Below are positions 1 through 11,359 of a stretch of 64,000 bases of DNA, piece after piece; the first letter of the stretch is position 1; each line of letters starts with the position of its first letter. The position numbers were made by a program, and so were the translations under genes. The stretch comes from Lytechinus variegatus (taxonomy: Eukaryota; Echinodermata; Echinoidea; Temnopleuroida; Toxopneustidae), in NCBI RefSeq assembly GCF_018143015.1, contig NC_054750.1:8522501-8586500 (forward strand), written 5' to 3'. Under the pieces are notes generated by a model. That model saw nothing but the letters and a program-made list of their open reading frames with translations, was not told where the DNA came from and did not search any database.

Positions 1-475
1 AAATTCTGTGTAGAAGTTTGGTGAACCTTATGAAGCTCTACCAGATGGAAGAAAAAAAATCAAAATCGGTTAACAAAGAAGAAGAAGCATTTTATGTGAA
101 TGTTTAAAAATTTGCATAAATTAATTTTGCATGAATTAGCATAAAAATTGTTCTGGTCAAAATTTCAAAATTCTGTGTAGAAGTTTGGTGAACCTTATAA
201 AGTTCTACCAGATGGAAGCAAAAAATTCAAAATCGGTAATAAAGAAGAAGCTTTTTTGTGAATTTTGAAAAAGCGGATAAATTAGCATATTTAATAAATT
301 TCAAAATTCTGTGTAGAAGTTTTGAATCCCACACCTAGTGCTATCATATAAAAGCAAACAGAATTGAAATCAGACTTAAAATGGCGAAGAAGTAGCATTT
401 TGAAATTGTGGACAGACGACGGACGTCACGCCACGGCATAAGCTCATTTTGCCCTTTTGGCCGGATGAGCTAAGA
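1..475. repeat. Dispersed repeat with 167/136-bp tandem subunits
   Basis: Three copies of a block beginning AAATTCTGTGTAGAAGTTTG start at 1, 168 and 304. The first two also share the following ACCAGATGGAAG and CAAAATCGGT stretches. After the third copy the sequence runs into a GC-richer tail (about 409-475) containing GACGACGGACGTCACGCCA and a short inverted GGCC-centred pair. Tails of this kind are common in sea urchin dispersed repeats (memory, not searched). No coding potential was seen. Confidence 0.7.
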
Positions 476-476
476 A

Positions 477-637
477 TGAAATATTATATAATTCAAACAA
501 TAAAAAACAAAAGAAAAAGTGATTAAGGGACATCATCGACTGTCTCATTTGCATGTCACTGAGTTGTGCATATCACTATTTTGTGAAAAATAAGCGAAAT
601 TTTATTCAAAACAATATTTCTGGGGTGGACTTGACCT
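477..637 (+). mobile_element. TTAA MITE family 1, right half only
   Basis: The right part of the MITE seen complete at 23149-23726, truncated on the left. It ends GGTGGACTTGACCT followed by TTAA (638-641), which is the terminus and target used by the other copies. Confidence 0.7.
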
Positions 638-641
638 TTAA

Positions 642-2530
642 AAACATGAATAATAAGAGCATGTTTCACTAACTTTCTCTTTCATGTCTTTGGGTTTGGT
701 AAAATCCAATCACCAGCATTGAATTAAAATAAACATAGAGACAATGTACTTCCTTGTCGACACCATTCAACAACATGAAAACTGTAAAAGATGTTTCACT
801 AACTTTCATCAAAGGCAGCGATGGGATGATGCGCGGCAGGATTGCATAGATGCAGGATGGGGTGAGGAATCTCTAAACAAAAAGAAGGGCAGGTGTGGCT
901 TAATTCAAAACAAAAGAACCTGCGATTGCCCCCACAAAATCTCTAAATTCATGGAAAGATATTATACATCCAATGATTACTTTTATTTTGTTTTAAAGTT
1001 CTTGATTATTCATATACCAACAATTCATGTATATGAATGATTGAGTTGACCTCATGGGAAGAACAGAGCCAGTACTACCAAGTGATCCATTCTTATAAGT
1101 AAACATTCGCATTTATAATATTTATCTTTGAGCAATGTTCATTTGTTTTATTCTTATACCATGTATACGGGAAATAAAACCAAAGTAGGCCTACCAACCC
1201 AAATTAAACCAAAAAAATATTGAGTATAACTCAAAGCCAAAGGAAAAACAGATGATTATTTGATTCCATATATGCCTTGCAAAACAAGCATAAGCTTAAG
1301 ATATACCTGGGCCCCATCTAAACAAAGAGTTGCGATTGATCCGATCACTCACAGCTATGGACGGCCAGCAACGTCAACATCTAAAATGCAATGATTTGTT
1401 TGAAAAAAATATTTTCTAGATATGATGTTTATACTCATACACTCATCATTCTCTTGAAGATTCAGTGTGATTCCCTTGTTTACTAAGGAGATTGTAGGAA
1501 TTCCCTGTAGAAAACAAATATGGTATGGATGGATTTCCATAGAGTTGAGATTGATTTGATCAATCGTAATTCTTTGTAAGACGGCGCCCTGTATTTATAT
1601 TTTTAAATGTGTACTTTGACTGCTATTACCTTCTTCGCATGTGGAGGGTTGCGGTCTTGAGCGCAACTCGAACCCAATGGGATAGAGGAGACAGTCACGC
1701 CGATAAAACGACTCACAATCGACCTCTGGTGTGTCATTAGAAATACTAGCTTTTATCGGTTGCAAGTCGACTCAAGTCGATTTGGTTGGTGTACCTGTGA
1801 AATCCTACAGTGCAATACTTCTCTCTTAGATCAGCCTAATTATCATATCGAGGACCAATTATTTGAAATTCCATCCCTTTCCATATTCAAATTAAGCTTC
1901 GGCGATGTCTGTTTTTAATTTAATAAATACAAAAAAATACTATCAAAACTCTTAGACTAAGGCTCTCTCTCTCTCTATCCCATTCGGTTTAGTTTTTAGT
2001 GTAGATACGCCTTTTGTTGGGGGGGGGGGTAACCTGCAATTGTGATGATCCCATTGTATTTTATGTTTAAGTTCCCTTTAATACGGGTTGGACGTTCACA
2101 AGTTCCGTATTTAGGCCCTATCTTTTCGGCAATTACCCTCCTCATTTTCTTTAGTTTGTTTGATGCACATTTGTTATACATTGTTATTCACCGTCTAATT
2201 TATGTATTTTGTAGTTTTAGCTGATTTCTTGGGGGGAAATGTATAAAACCGGGATAATCTCAATTGACTGTATTCAAGTCTATGGCATATATTTGCCTCT
2301 GCCACAATAAAATATTGCAATTGCTCCTGTTTTTTTTTTTTTTTTTTTTTTTTTTGGGGGGGTCTACATTAGGGTTGGCATTGTAATAGGGTTTTATGTT
2401 AGATAGGTATAGAGTTGGGTTTAGGGTAGGATTTATGGGGTTACATTCAGGGTTTAAGTTAATCATTCGATTCGTGTGTGGAATATATATATTGAAAATC
2501 GTAAAAATGGAGAATCATATATCACAATAA
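642..2530. other. Spacer, no recognised gene
   Basis: Unique-looking AT-rich sequence with a short CT-rich tract (about 1963-1978), a G run (2020-2029) and a T24/G8 run (about 2331-2362) followed by degenerate GGGTTT-like text. Open frames here are short (the longest is about 98 codons, at 744) and show no recognisable domain or splice structure. Confidence 0.5.
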
Positions 2531-2670
2531 AGGAGAAAATAAGGAGAACACGATGGTGTACATCATTTATCATGGAGACCGATGAAAATCAGTTAATTGA
2601 TAGTTTTGAAGTTCTCTCTCTGAATGCTTCAAACACGCAGAATTACGTCCGCGAAATTGGGGATTTTTTT

Positions 2671-3093
2671 ATGACGTCACTGTCTGTACGAGAGGCGTGA
2701 TTGGCTCTCCCACGTGAAGCTCCACTTGCATGCAAAACCTGTTGCAAGGGTACATTTTCTCCACATTGTCACTGAATACTTCGATCCCGAAATGAAAGAA
2801 AACCCAGAATTTTATCTAAATTTGGATTTTCAAATTGATGATTTTGAGATGAAGAGAATGATGATGAAGTGAACAACACAGTGACGTAGTTGGAGGTAAA
2901 TTGGCGGAATTACGCCGATGATGATGATGAATATTCAACTTGCAACAGCCAACACGATCACAAGTGAAGTCATGTACATGCCGATTCGCTACCAATTCAT
3001 GCTGCTGGAAGTGCTAGGTACACCGCGCGGGCCAAATTGAATTCATGCTGAACATGAATAACCACATCCAGACAGAGTCTATCATAAGAAGGA
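2671..3093 (+). repeat. Left long inverted terminal repeat
   Basis: Matches the reverse complement of 10258-10668. It begins ATGACGTCACTGTCTGTACG and its inner end is ATCATAAGAAGGAAA. Small indels, such as an extra GAGAATGATGATG tract, show the two arms have diverged since insertion. Confidence 0.85.
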
Positions 3094-3096
3094 AAA

Positions 3097-4370
3097 TAAT
3101 GTTATAACTGTACTTACAAACAAGTGAATAATCCGAACCTGAAGGCAAATCAACTCAACGAATAGTAGCAGACGATATGGCATATGCACTGACGATAAAC
3201 TTCATGTGGCTGGGATAGATTGTCACTCGTTCTGTTAGATGTAACTTTTATCTCATTAATTTGACAAAATTACGAAACTCGGGGAATCATTTATCTATAT
3301 AAAAATATAGTAACATCTCTTATCATTTTTTGAATTACGATAAAACCTGTTTTGAAGGAAAACGTTGAGGTAAATTAAAATTAGATGTAAAAGATCATGC
3401 GTAGCATTATGTGATCGTAAACAAACCATCACAACACATGCCGTATTGTTTGCTCGCCTTGGCTGAGACCGAGAGAATAGATCTAGATGCACGTGTTGCA
3501 CAGTTCAGTTAAAGGGGAAGTTCACCCTGAAGAAAACTTTGTTGTAAAAATAGCAGAAAAATTAGTAAAAAATATTGGTGAAGGTTTGAGGAAAATCCGT
3601 TAAAGAGTGAGAAAGTTATTAGATATCAAAATTTTTGATTTGTGACGTCATAAACGAGCAGCTGCCCCATGTGTAATATAAAATGTATGAATTTCAAATT
3701 TTGTATGGTTCCTTATGACTTAATTTTGTTTTCTTTTCATGATCGGGTGTGAAATGATTTTGATATACCAATGTTACAGTGAAAACCATTTTCAATTTTC
3801 TGAGAAAATGACATTTCATTGATTTTTTTCCATTCGCTACGTAGGAATGCTGCTCGCATGTGACGTCACAAATCAAATAATTGAAATTCTAATAACTTTT
3901 TAATTATTTAATGAATTTTTCTCAAACCTTCGGCAATATTTTTTATTATTTTTTCTGCTATTTTTACAATAAACTTTTTGTCAGGGTGAACTTCCCCTAT
4001 AAGGCGAGCAAGGAAGGAATACGTGCATGTTCGAGATGGTTTGTTTGCAATGACATACAAGCTACGCATGTTGGGTGATCTTTTACATGTAATTTTAGTT
4101 TACCTCAACGTTTTCCTTCAAAACAGGTTTTATCGTAATACAAAAAATGATAAGAGATGTTACTATATTTTTATATATATAAATGATTCCCCGAGTTTCG
4201 TAATTTTGTCGAATTAATGAGTTACAAATTACATCTAACAGAACGAGTGACAATCTATCCCAGCCACATGAAGTTTATCGTCGGTGCATATCGTCTGCTG
4301 CTATTCGTTGAGTTGATTTGCCTTCAGGTTCGGATTATTCACTTGTTTGTAGGTACAGTTATATCATTAT
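3097..4370. mobile_element. Foldback element nested in the transposon's left end
   Basis: About 410 bp at 3097-3508 recur inverted at about 4003-4370, with GTTATAACTGTAC at one outer edge and GTACAGTTATAT at the other. The arms would form a long stem. A complete TTAA MITE (3513-3998) sits at the apex. The unit lies immediately inside the left terminal repeat of the large transposon and has no counterpart at the right end, so it is probably a later insertion or a local inverted duplication. No ORF was recognised. Confidence 0.75.
3513..3998. mobile_element. TTAA MITE family 2 (AGGGGAAGTTCACCCTG)
   Basis: Termini are AGGGGAAGTTCACCCTG and CAGGGTGAACTTCCCCT. The left flank is TTAA (3509-3512) and the right is ATAA (3999-4002). 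The arms are complementary far inward (AAAATAGCAGAAAA / TTTTCTGCTATTTTTAC). A second copy is at 31825-32321. Confidence 0.85.
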
Positions 4371-5582
4371 CATTATGAAAAATGAGAGACATTTGGTATG
4401 CTCCCGGTCGCACGCACGCGCGTCCGTCTCTATAACACATAGAATTTTCATGAAAGTATGCACACCTTTCATGCCTTTTTTTCAAAGTTGAAAAGGAGGG
4501 GGAAAATATTATTGTATCAACTCGGGGTATTCATTTTTGAAAAGAGGATAAACTATATTTCACTGTTATTATGATTTAGTCTTATGAAAGAAACTCACCT
4601 ATTCGTGTTTTGGGCCTAAATTTCCCCTTACGCATTGCTTTTTGGCAGAAGTTCTATGGAAAATACCCTTTTTTAAACACAAATTTTGAGACACGCTGTA
4701 CTCACTTCCCCATTTCTCGAGAATGAATGGACATTTAACGACGGGGTGAAAGATTTATAGATAAATGGAATGTATATTTCACGATAATGTAAGCCATGTC
4801 CCGATGGATGTGATATTCACTACGTGTATTTGAGATGAAGTTGGTAGTCGAATCAGACTTCTTGTTAAAATTGAGGTCTCTATCGGTGACGTCACCCAGG
4901 GTCGTCTCGCCCAAACCATTGCACGGGCGGGGGTTTCAGTGTACTCTATTCATGCGTAATCCACTTGATGTCGGCTGTAATCTTCGAAATTCAACAAATT
5001 TAACCTAATTTGCTTCTTCTCATTGTGGAAACTTAATTTGATGGTTCGGATTGAAGCAGAACACATATTTTGGTAAGATTGATATATTTATTATTTAATA
5101 AATTCCTGAAATTATTGTTTTCTTTCTTCATATGTTTACTCGTATCTGCTTCTAGGCCTAGTGAGTAGTATGCTATGTTACATTGAATGCGGTCTGATGT
5201 AGAAACATTTTCATATTTCACAGTAGATTGGAAATATATGCCGACCTGTATCACTATTCTGTCGATTAGGTGAACTAGATTCATGAGTTAATTTCACTCT
5301 TTATCTGATGGATTTTTACAAGCAGTTGTGTAGGTCAGGCTTGACTATTATGATTGGGCATTACTTGAAAATACTTTAGACTAAACTTAGATATATATCA
5401 TCAAAACTTGATGTTTTTATTTCTTTCTTGAATGTGTGTTTTATTGAATAAACAATAATCATGATATCTACATAAATTTGGATAGAATTCGCTATAAACA
5501 ATAAATTCAAAATAGGAAAAACAGGATGAGGATACTGCAATCATGTTATAACACAATCTAATGTCCTTATTTTTACAGATAC

Positions 5583-6266
5583 ATGGAAGCGCGTCCAAAA
5601 AGGAACGGCAGAGTTGTAGATTACAAACAATTAGCTGCCGGGCCCAAGATCCCTAGAGGCCTTGAACGTGAAGAAAAATGGTCAACGAAAAAACTTTACC
5701 AACTAGAGATATTAGATGTTAAGGAGGAAGAAAACATCTCTTATGCACTGGTGCACTATTTGGGTTGGCCTAAGAAATATGACGAATGGAGACCAATAAC
5801 TGATATAATTGACATTCCTGAGGAGTTTGTGACATCATCTCCAGAGGCGACTTTGTTCTTCTATTCACAGCTTAGGATTAATATTCGTGAATCTCTCCAC
5901 ATCCACAGAAAAACTGATAGTGCTGTTGTTGTGCAGTTACCCATACAGAGGGATGCCTTTGAACAAATAAAACTTCTCGGGAAAAAACATCCAACCAAGA
6001 AAGATCTCTTTACAGCTAAGTGTAACAACTTTAATGTTCTTTTGGGTAATGATTGGCAATACAGAATTGTAAACGCCAACCGGGATTTTGCACATATTGT
6101 GGAAAATACTTTAACCTTTAAACTTAAAGAAAGACCTCCATTTGTGGAATATGACAAAAATGGCAAATGTACTTTAAGTCACAGAGGATTCATTTTGGAT
6201 GTTAGATTTGTCCGAGCTAGAGGTAATGCTCTTGACTTAGTGAAATATCTTGATACTGGATGCTGA
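5583..6266 (+). CDS. Chromo-barrel (tudor-knot) protein encoded by the large transposon
   Basis: 227 codons. Residues 33-76 fit a chromo-barrel/tudor-knot fold, the MOF/MSL3/Tip60-type domain: KLYQLEILDV, ALVHYLGWPKKYDEWRP, then an acidic ITDIIDIPEE. The aromatic/DEW signature is intact. The rest of the protein is not recognised. The ATG at 5583 follows a good 3' splice acceptor (TTATTTTTACAG ending 5578), so an upstream 5' exon is likely. The ORF lies 43 bp before the transposase ORF on the same strand, and both sit between the long inverted repeats. From family knowledge, similar chromo-like modules accompany transposons in cnidarians and echinoderms, and a chromatin-targeting role is inferred. 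A strong donor, GAG|GTAATG at 6223, suggests that the stop at 6264 is spliced out and the ORF is joined to the next one. Confidence 0.75.
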   Translation: MEARPKRNGRVVDYKQLAAGPKIPRGLEREEKWSTKKLYQLEILDVKEEENISYALVHYLGWPKKYDEWRPITDIIDIPEEFVTSSPEATLFFYSQLRINIRESLHIHRKTDSAVVVQLPIQRDAFEQIKLLGKKHPTKKDLFTAKCNNFNVLLGNDWQYRIVNANRDFAHIVENTLTFKLKERPPFVEYDKNGKCTLSHRGFILDVRFVRARGNALDLVKYLDTGC

Positions 6267-6309
6267 TCTATGTTCTCCATTAATGTTTATGTAATTTGCA
6301 TGGTTCACT

Positions 6310-8583
6310 ATGGCAGGGAGTGTGATGTTATCGTTTTGTTTTTGCATTTTTGTATTGAATCAGTGTCAGAGTGCTGATGCCCTTCCGAATGTAACACCCG
6401 AGTTCCCACATTTAGTCACTCTTAAAATTAACAATTATCTCATATATACATTGACCTCAAAATATTCAAATCCACTTCTCTCTGAAAATGTTGCTTCTGT
6501 TTTGGAAACCATCCTCACTCGACATAGGATAACTTTAGATAGAGTTGATGTTAAGGGTACACAAGGAATCCTGAAAGAAAAAATCAAAAATATGCGCAGA
6601 AGCATCAAGTCCTGTAAGAAAATCAAATCTTCCTACAAAGAATCAAAATTGAAGGAAAACTGGAAGAAAACAGATTACGCTTTAAACGTAATTCACAGGA
6701 CTGGAAGTCCAACTAAGCGGAAAGTTAAAGAGTTGGAAGAGGAACTGGGAAAAGTGAATGATGAATTGCATAACAGTGTGCAAGAGAAAGATAGGATAAT
6801 ACAGGAAAATCATAACCTAAAAAGAAAAGTTAACCAGTTGTCTAAAACAGGGAAACGGTTTAGAGGAGAAAGGGGAAAAGTGAAAGGTAAAACAAAATAC
6901 AGCAAACGACAGCAAGCTCGTGAACTCAGTAAATCAATGGAAAATATCAAATCTACTGTGTCTGGTCTTCCCCACAATTATAAACCCTTATGTCTGACTG
7001 TTTTGACCGAATTAAACGAGGAAATTGTTATTGATTTTGGATGTAGGGACGGCTCAAATAATAAAAACCATAGATGTACTTCCGATGATCTGGACAGAAT
7101 ACTTTACATTCTGGACAATTACAATATTTCTGATAGGGGATATCACGCACTAGCTTTAAGGAACTCATCCCTTCCTAGATCCCATCAAATTATTAAAAGA
7201 CGGAAAGACCTTAACAGCACGATACATATAACCGAATTACAAGGAGAATATCCCGGTGTTTACACAAGTATAAAACAGATCCTCTTGAGCGAAGTTAATT
7301 GTGCCAAATATGATGATTTAAGTAGGGATGGCATCGTTAGAATTAAGCTTAGTGGCGATGGCACAAGAATAACATGTAAACAAAGTTTTGTAAATATAAC
7401 ATTCACATTTGTTGATGAAGACTGTTCTATGTCAGAACATGGAAATTATCTTCTGGCAATAGTGAAATGCCCTGAAAACAATACTGCGTTAAAGAGTTCA
7501 CTCTTTCCTTTGATTCAAGAATTTGAAGAGCTTAACAAGATTGAAGTTAATGGGAGGGTTTTAACAATAGAAAAATACTTAGGTGGGGATCTCAAATTCT
7601 TAAATCAAATCTTAGGTATTGCATCTTTCGCGAGCAAGTATTCTTGTCTTTGGTGTAAATGTAGTAGTGGTGAACGATATGATATGAATAAATCATGGTC
7701 GCTCTCTGATACATCCAAAGGTGCTCGCACCATACAATCCATTAATGAATGTTCAAAGAAAAAGATGTCTGATCCGATGAAGTTTAATTGTATTGAATGT
7801 CCTTTGTTTAATAGTATTCCTGTACACAGGGTTGTAGCAGACACTTTGCATTTGTCTTTAAGAATAAGTGATCAGCTTCTCGGGCATTTAGTGTCATATT
7901 TACAGACCGAAGATAATATTTCTAGGATATCGTCTAGAACAAAAATTGATAAGTGTGGGAACCTCCAGAGATTTCGAAAATTTATTCATGACACTGTAAA
8001 AATAACGGACTGGGATTTTTATGTGAAAGATGGAAAATTAGAATATCGATCATTAAGAGGCCCAGAACACAGGAAACTTCTGAAGCATATCGATCTTGAT
8101 TTTTTGATCCCATCTCACCCAAAACTTACTCAACTAAAAACATTGTGGTCAGATTTCCCCAAACTATTGGCAGCAATGGATAAGAACCTAACCGATGAAC
8201 AAATTGACGAGTTTGAAATAGCAGCAAAAGCATGGGTCTCCCTGTACTATCAAACGTATTGCAGTACTGACATCACTCCGTACATGCATGTTTTGGCATA
8301 CCATGTACCAGAGAGTATGAAGCTCCACGGTAACATTTCCCACTTTTGCCAGCAAGGCCTGGAAAAATTAAATGACCTCGTGACAAAATGGTACCATCAG
8401 TCAACAAACTTTGGTTCGAAATCTCTTACTCAAATAATGGCAAAACAACATCGTTTAAACATTCTTAAAACAGAATGTGCAAGAAAACCCAGGAAACTTC
8501 AGTGTAGTAATTGCTTAAAATCCGGTCATAACAAACGTTCTTGCTCTGCAGAGCATGGACCTACAGGTCCATGTGCAGAGTGA
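6310..8583 (+). CDS. Putative transposase with coiled coil and C-terminal zinc knuckle
   Basis: 757 codons without interruption. It has a basic coiled-coil-like stretch (about 90-215), then a region with conserved-looking acidic sites: LSGDGTR (D350), YLGGDLKFL (D427), a CLWCKC cysteine cluster (446-451) and VADTLHLSLR (D511). A late H/E motif (H673, E685 in QQGLEKLND) follows, and a perfect CX2CX4HX4C zinc knuckle at 732-745. The D, D, D, E spacing with an inserted cysteine cluster is compatible with an RNase H-fold (DDE/D) transposase, but this is inference and the superfamily was not recognised. The first 24 residues mimic a signal peptide. They are encoded by a T-rich tract ending AATCAG (6363) that looks like a splice acceptor, so the true product probably starts elsewhere, perhaps fused to the chromo-barrel ORF upstream. 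Confidence 0.7.
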   Translation: MAGSVMLSFCFCIFVLNQCQSADALPNVTPEFPHLVTLKINNYLIYTLTSKYSNPLLSENVASVLETILTRHRITLDRVDVKGTQGILKEKIKNMRRSIKSCKKIKSSYKESKLKENWKKTDYALNVIHRTGSPTKRKVKELEEELGKVNDELHNSVQEKDRIIQENHNLKRKVNQLSKTGKRFRGERGKVKGKTKYSKRQQARELSKSMENIKSTVSGLPHNYKPLCLTVLTELNEEIVIDFGCRDGSNNKNHRCTSDDLDRILYILDNYNISDRGYHALALRNSSLPRSHQIIKRRKDLNSTIHITELQGEYPGVYTSIKQILLSEVNCAKYDDLSRDGIVRIKLSGDGTRITCKQSFVNITFTFVDEDCSMSEHGNYLLAIVKCPENNTALKSSLFPLIQEFEELNKIEVNGRVLTIEKYLGGDLKFLNQILGIASFASKYSCLWCKCSSGERYDMNKSWSLSDTSKGARTIQSINECSKKKMSDPMKFNCIECPLFNSIPVHRVVADTLHLSLRISDQLLGHLVSYLQTEDNISRISSRTKIDKCGNLQRFRKFIHDTVKITDWDFYVKDGKLEYRSLRGPEHRKLLKHIDLDFLIPSHPKLTQLKTLWSDFPKLLAAMDKNLTDEQIDEFEIAAKAWVSLYYQTYCSTDITPYMHVLAYHVPESMKLHGNISHFCQQGLEKLNDLVTKWYHQSTNFGSKSLTQIMAKQHRLNILKTECARKPRKLQCSNCLKSGHNKRSCSAEHGPTGPCAE

Positions 8584-10257
8584 GACACTGTCACCTTATT
8601 CCTAATTTGGACGTTGAAATGTACTTTGGGCGATGTTAGAACAAATTCTAAGTTTAATATGGTTAATCTTGAATGTGACAATTGATACCTTAGATTTTCT
8701 TTAGGTTTGCTAGTTTTTGTGATTGTTTTTCAAATGATGACATATCACAAGTAACATGTACGGAAAAGCATTTCTTTCCCCCATTTACTAATTCGGTCAT
8801 CATTTTGTGCATGCATGGCATCATGAATAATGTGGACAAAAAGGTCGGCCAACATGCCGGATATTGCAAAACCTTTGTATACGTGGTATATGTGAGGAAA
8901 AAAGTAATAATAATAATTAAAGTAAAAAAAAGAAATTGAAAAAAAAATCAAGTTGAGTTCCGCGTCATTTTACATGAAATCTTACTAAACACAGCTAGAC
9001 GATAAACTGAAATTTTAAATGACCTCCTTTTCCCGGGTCGATCTTTCCTCTTTATTTTACCTTCTAGGTGCCCTGTCTCTTCCTATTTTCTATTCCCAAT
9101 GTATAGTACACGAGCTGGCATTCTACATTTTTATTTTCCTATCAAATTTATGTTAAATTTCATAACTTGTAATCTCTGACCCATTATTTTGAAGCTAAAA
9201 CTGCTTGTTGTATGTTTCAGCGGATTCGGTAAATGTAATGTGTGATTTGCTGTATAAGTTGGTGATAATTTTGTTTATTATGCGATGTTATAATTATCAT
9301 TATTTCGTATTATGTCATGTTATATTGTAGGCATATACGCTACATTATGTCCTAATGAATTTAATTGTATCTTATCGTCAAAACTCTGGTAAATTTGTTC
9401 ATGTATGCTGCCATTTGAGTTTTGTATCCGAATGAATGTCATGGTATATTAATTTCTCAGTTAAAATTACATTGTTGTTATGTATTTGTATACTTTGTCG
9501 ATTGGCATGTTATACGGGTAATTGCTTTTTACGATTATTTTAAAACAATATACCGTCTCCCTATTTCCGAGACAAATACATGATGTGTTCATGGCCTATT
9601 TAGAGAAAGACATGTATATATTTTAAGCTGATATGACTCTGTAATCATCTATTGATAGCAGTACAAGCCGTCGTGGAAATGGTGGACATGCCAGATTCAT
9701 GTATGTTTAAAGAATATCAGGCCTAAGCCTGGGACTTTTTTCACAATAAGACATTATCTTGATATGGGTCATTTAACTCTGAGAACTTACATGATCATAT
9801 TTTACTTATTTAAGAGTTAGTGTATGATTTGCGATATGTATTAATAGTTGCAGCTCAAACTTGATATGAATACAACATTTTGTTAACGGTCACATAGTAG
9901 GCTATTATCTGTTATTACAAAAGTGAATCTTATTAAATGCTTTACTCACTTTGGTTACTAAATACTGAATGAAAAGGTGTCGAAAGGTATATTATTTGCA
10001 TGTCCAAATCCACATTTTCGAATGATTGTGAAACGCTTGATTATTTTGAGCTGAGAATTCAACATGATGGACATTCCTTTGTGGTGAGTGAGCGAAAGTC
10101 CCTCCATGCAGTCTGATCACCCCTCTTTCGTGAAATGTATCACTCCAAACTTCTAAACACACTCTGTTCATCGCACTCGAGGTCGCTCCGTGACCTGTGT
10201 GTGCGTTCCGAACTGAGTGACTTTCGGGAGCGATTTTCTGTCCCATATCGGCCAAAA
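8584..10257. other. Non-coding interior of the large transposon
   Basis: AT-rich sequence between the transposase stop and the right inverted repeat. No open frame of interest was seen. It presumably includes the 3' untranslated region. Confidence 0.5.
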
Positions 10258-10668
10258 TCTTTCCTTCTTATGATAGACTCTGTCTGAATGTGGTTATTGA
10301 GTCATTTTCATGGATTTAATTTGGTCCGCGCGGTGTAGCTAGCACTTGTAGCAGCGGCAGCTGCATGAGTTGGTAGCGAATCGGCATGTACATGACTTGT
10401 GATCGTCAGGCGGCAAGTTGAATTTTCATCATCATCGGCATAGTTCCCCCAATTTACCTCCAACTACGTCACTGTGTTGTTCACTTCATCTTTAAAATCA
10501 TCAAATTGAAAATCCAAATCTAGATAAAATTCTGGGTTTTCTTTCATTTCGTGATCGAAGTAATCAGTGACAGTGTGGAGAAAACGTACCCACGCAACAG
10601 GTTTTGCATGCAAGTGGAGCTTCACGTGGGAGAGCCATTCACGCCTCTCGTACAGACAGTGACGTCAT
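10258..10668 (-). repeat. Right long inverted terminal repeat
   Basis: Inverted partner of 2671-3093. Palindromic GACGTCA sites lie at the outer edge of both arms. Confidence 0.85.
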
Positions 10669-10863
10669 CAAATTCCAGTCAATTCAGAGACCGATGCGAG
10701 GCATATTTCGGAAGGGCATTTTAGCGTTTTTTAATCGGCGATTTTCACCTTTTTGTATTATTTTCGGTATTTTTGAATGACCCACTGATGATCCCCACAT
10801 CATTACCTTTCCATTGATATATAATTAGACCACATTCATAATCTATATATATTTCTCCTTTAA

Positions 10864-11189
10864 AGGTACGCACTGGATGAGCGAGATAGTCAATTTTCTG
10901 CTCGCTGATGGAGACGCTGAGAGAGTCAATAGACGTTCATCAATCATCCATATCGAATTCGCTCTCATCTATGACGTCGGGAAGGAGACATCAAAATATT
11001 CTTACATGTATAAGGTAAAGCAGGGGCATATCAAGCATTTATAATAAAAAAAATAAAACAAACAAAATATAATTTCAACAAAGAAGAAGTTTAAAAAAGA
11101 AAAAGAAAGATTAAGTCCAGGTTAAGGCCGACGTGGCCAAGTCATTTTGTTCTGCCTCGTTAATAAAAAAAAAATATATATATATATAT
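10864..11189. other. Short spacer
   Basis: Nothing recognised. It contains A-rich stretches and ends in a short (AT)n tract leading into the tRNA-like cluster. Confidence 0.4.
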
Positions 11190-11288
11190 TGTAAAGAAAT
11201 GGATGAAGAGAACAATGGTAGGCGTAGCTTAAATCAAGGTTCCCCAGAGCTATCTACCCTTTGGAAAAATTGGTGATGCCGAAAAAAT

Positions 11289-11359
11289 GTCTTTGGCGGG
11301 AATCAAACCCGGGCCCCGAGCTTTGAACGCCGGTGCCTTAACCACTAGACCACATAGAC
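11289..11359 (-). tRNA. tRNA-like copy 1 (degenerate)
   Basis: Same core as the copy at 12499, with substitutions in the acceptor stem (GTCTATG against CTTTG), so the cloverleaf is weakened. The loop still gives anticodon TCA. Likely a pseudogene. Confidence 0.5.

Larger units (their letters stand above)
2531..10859 (+). mobile_element. Large two-ORF DNA transposon with long inverted terminal repeats
   Basis: Sequence at 2671-3093 recurs in inverted orientation at about 10258-10668. It is near-identical over long stretches, such as GACGTCACTGTCTGTACGAG and the block around AAACCCAGAATTTTATCTA, with small indels between. The repeats enclose two same-strand ORFs (5583-6266 and 6310-8583). Candidate outer ends lie further out. 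AGGAGAAAATA at 2531 follows ATAA, and the mirror TTTCTCCT ending at 10859 is followed by TTAA. This matches the AGG-end/TTAA-target style of the MITEs elsewhere in the window. On those ends the element is 8329 bp. The inverted repeats diverge between 2545 and 2670, so the exact ends are less certain than the element itself. The left side also holds a nested foldback (3097-4370). The superfamily is not assigned: a TTAA target is known for piggyBac and Kolobok, but no diagnostic domain of either was recognised. Confidence 0.8.

Noticed and set aside
744..1040. 98-codon ORF with several cysteines
   Set aside because: No recognisable domain, signal peptide or splice structure. It could be chance in AT-rich DNA.
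2365..2460. Telomere-like GGGTTT/AGGGTT text
   Set aside because: Degenerate and irregular, with no perfect TTAGGG run.
6310..6381. Signal peptide on the putative transposase
   Set aside because: The hydrophobic stretch is encoded by a T-rich tract that resembles a splice-acceptor polypyrimidine tract, and the rest of the protein looks nuclear.
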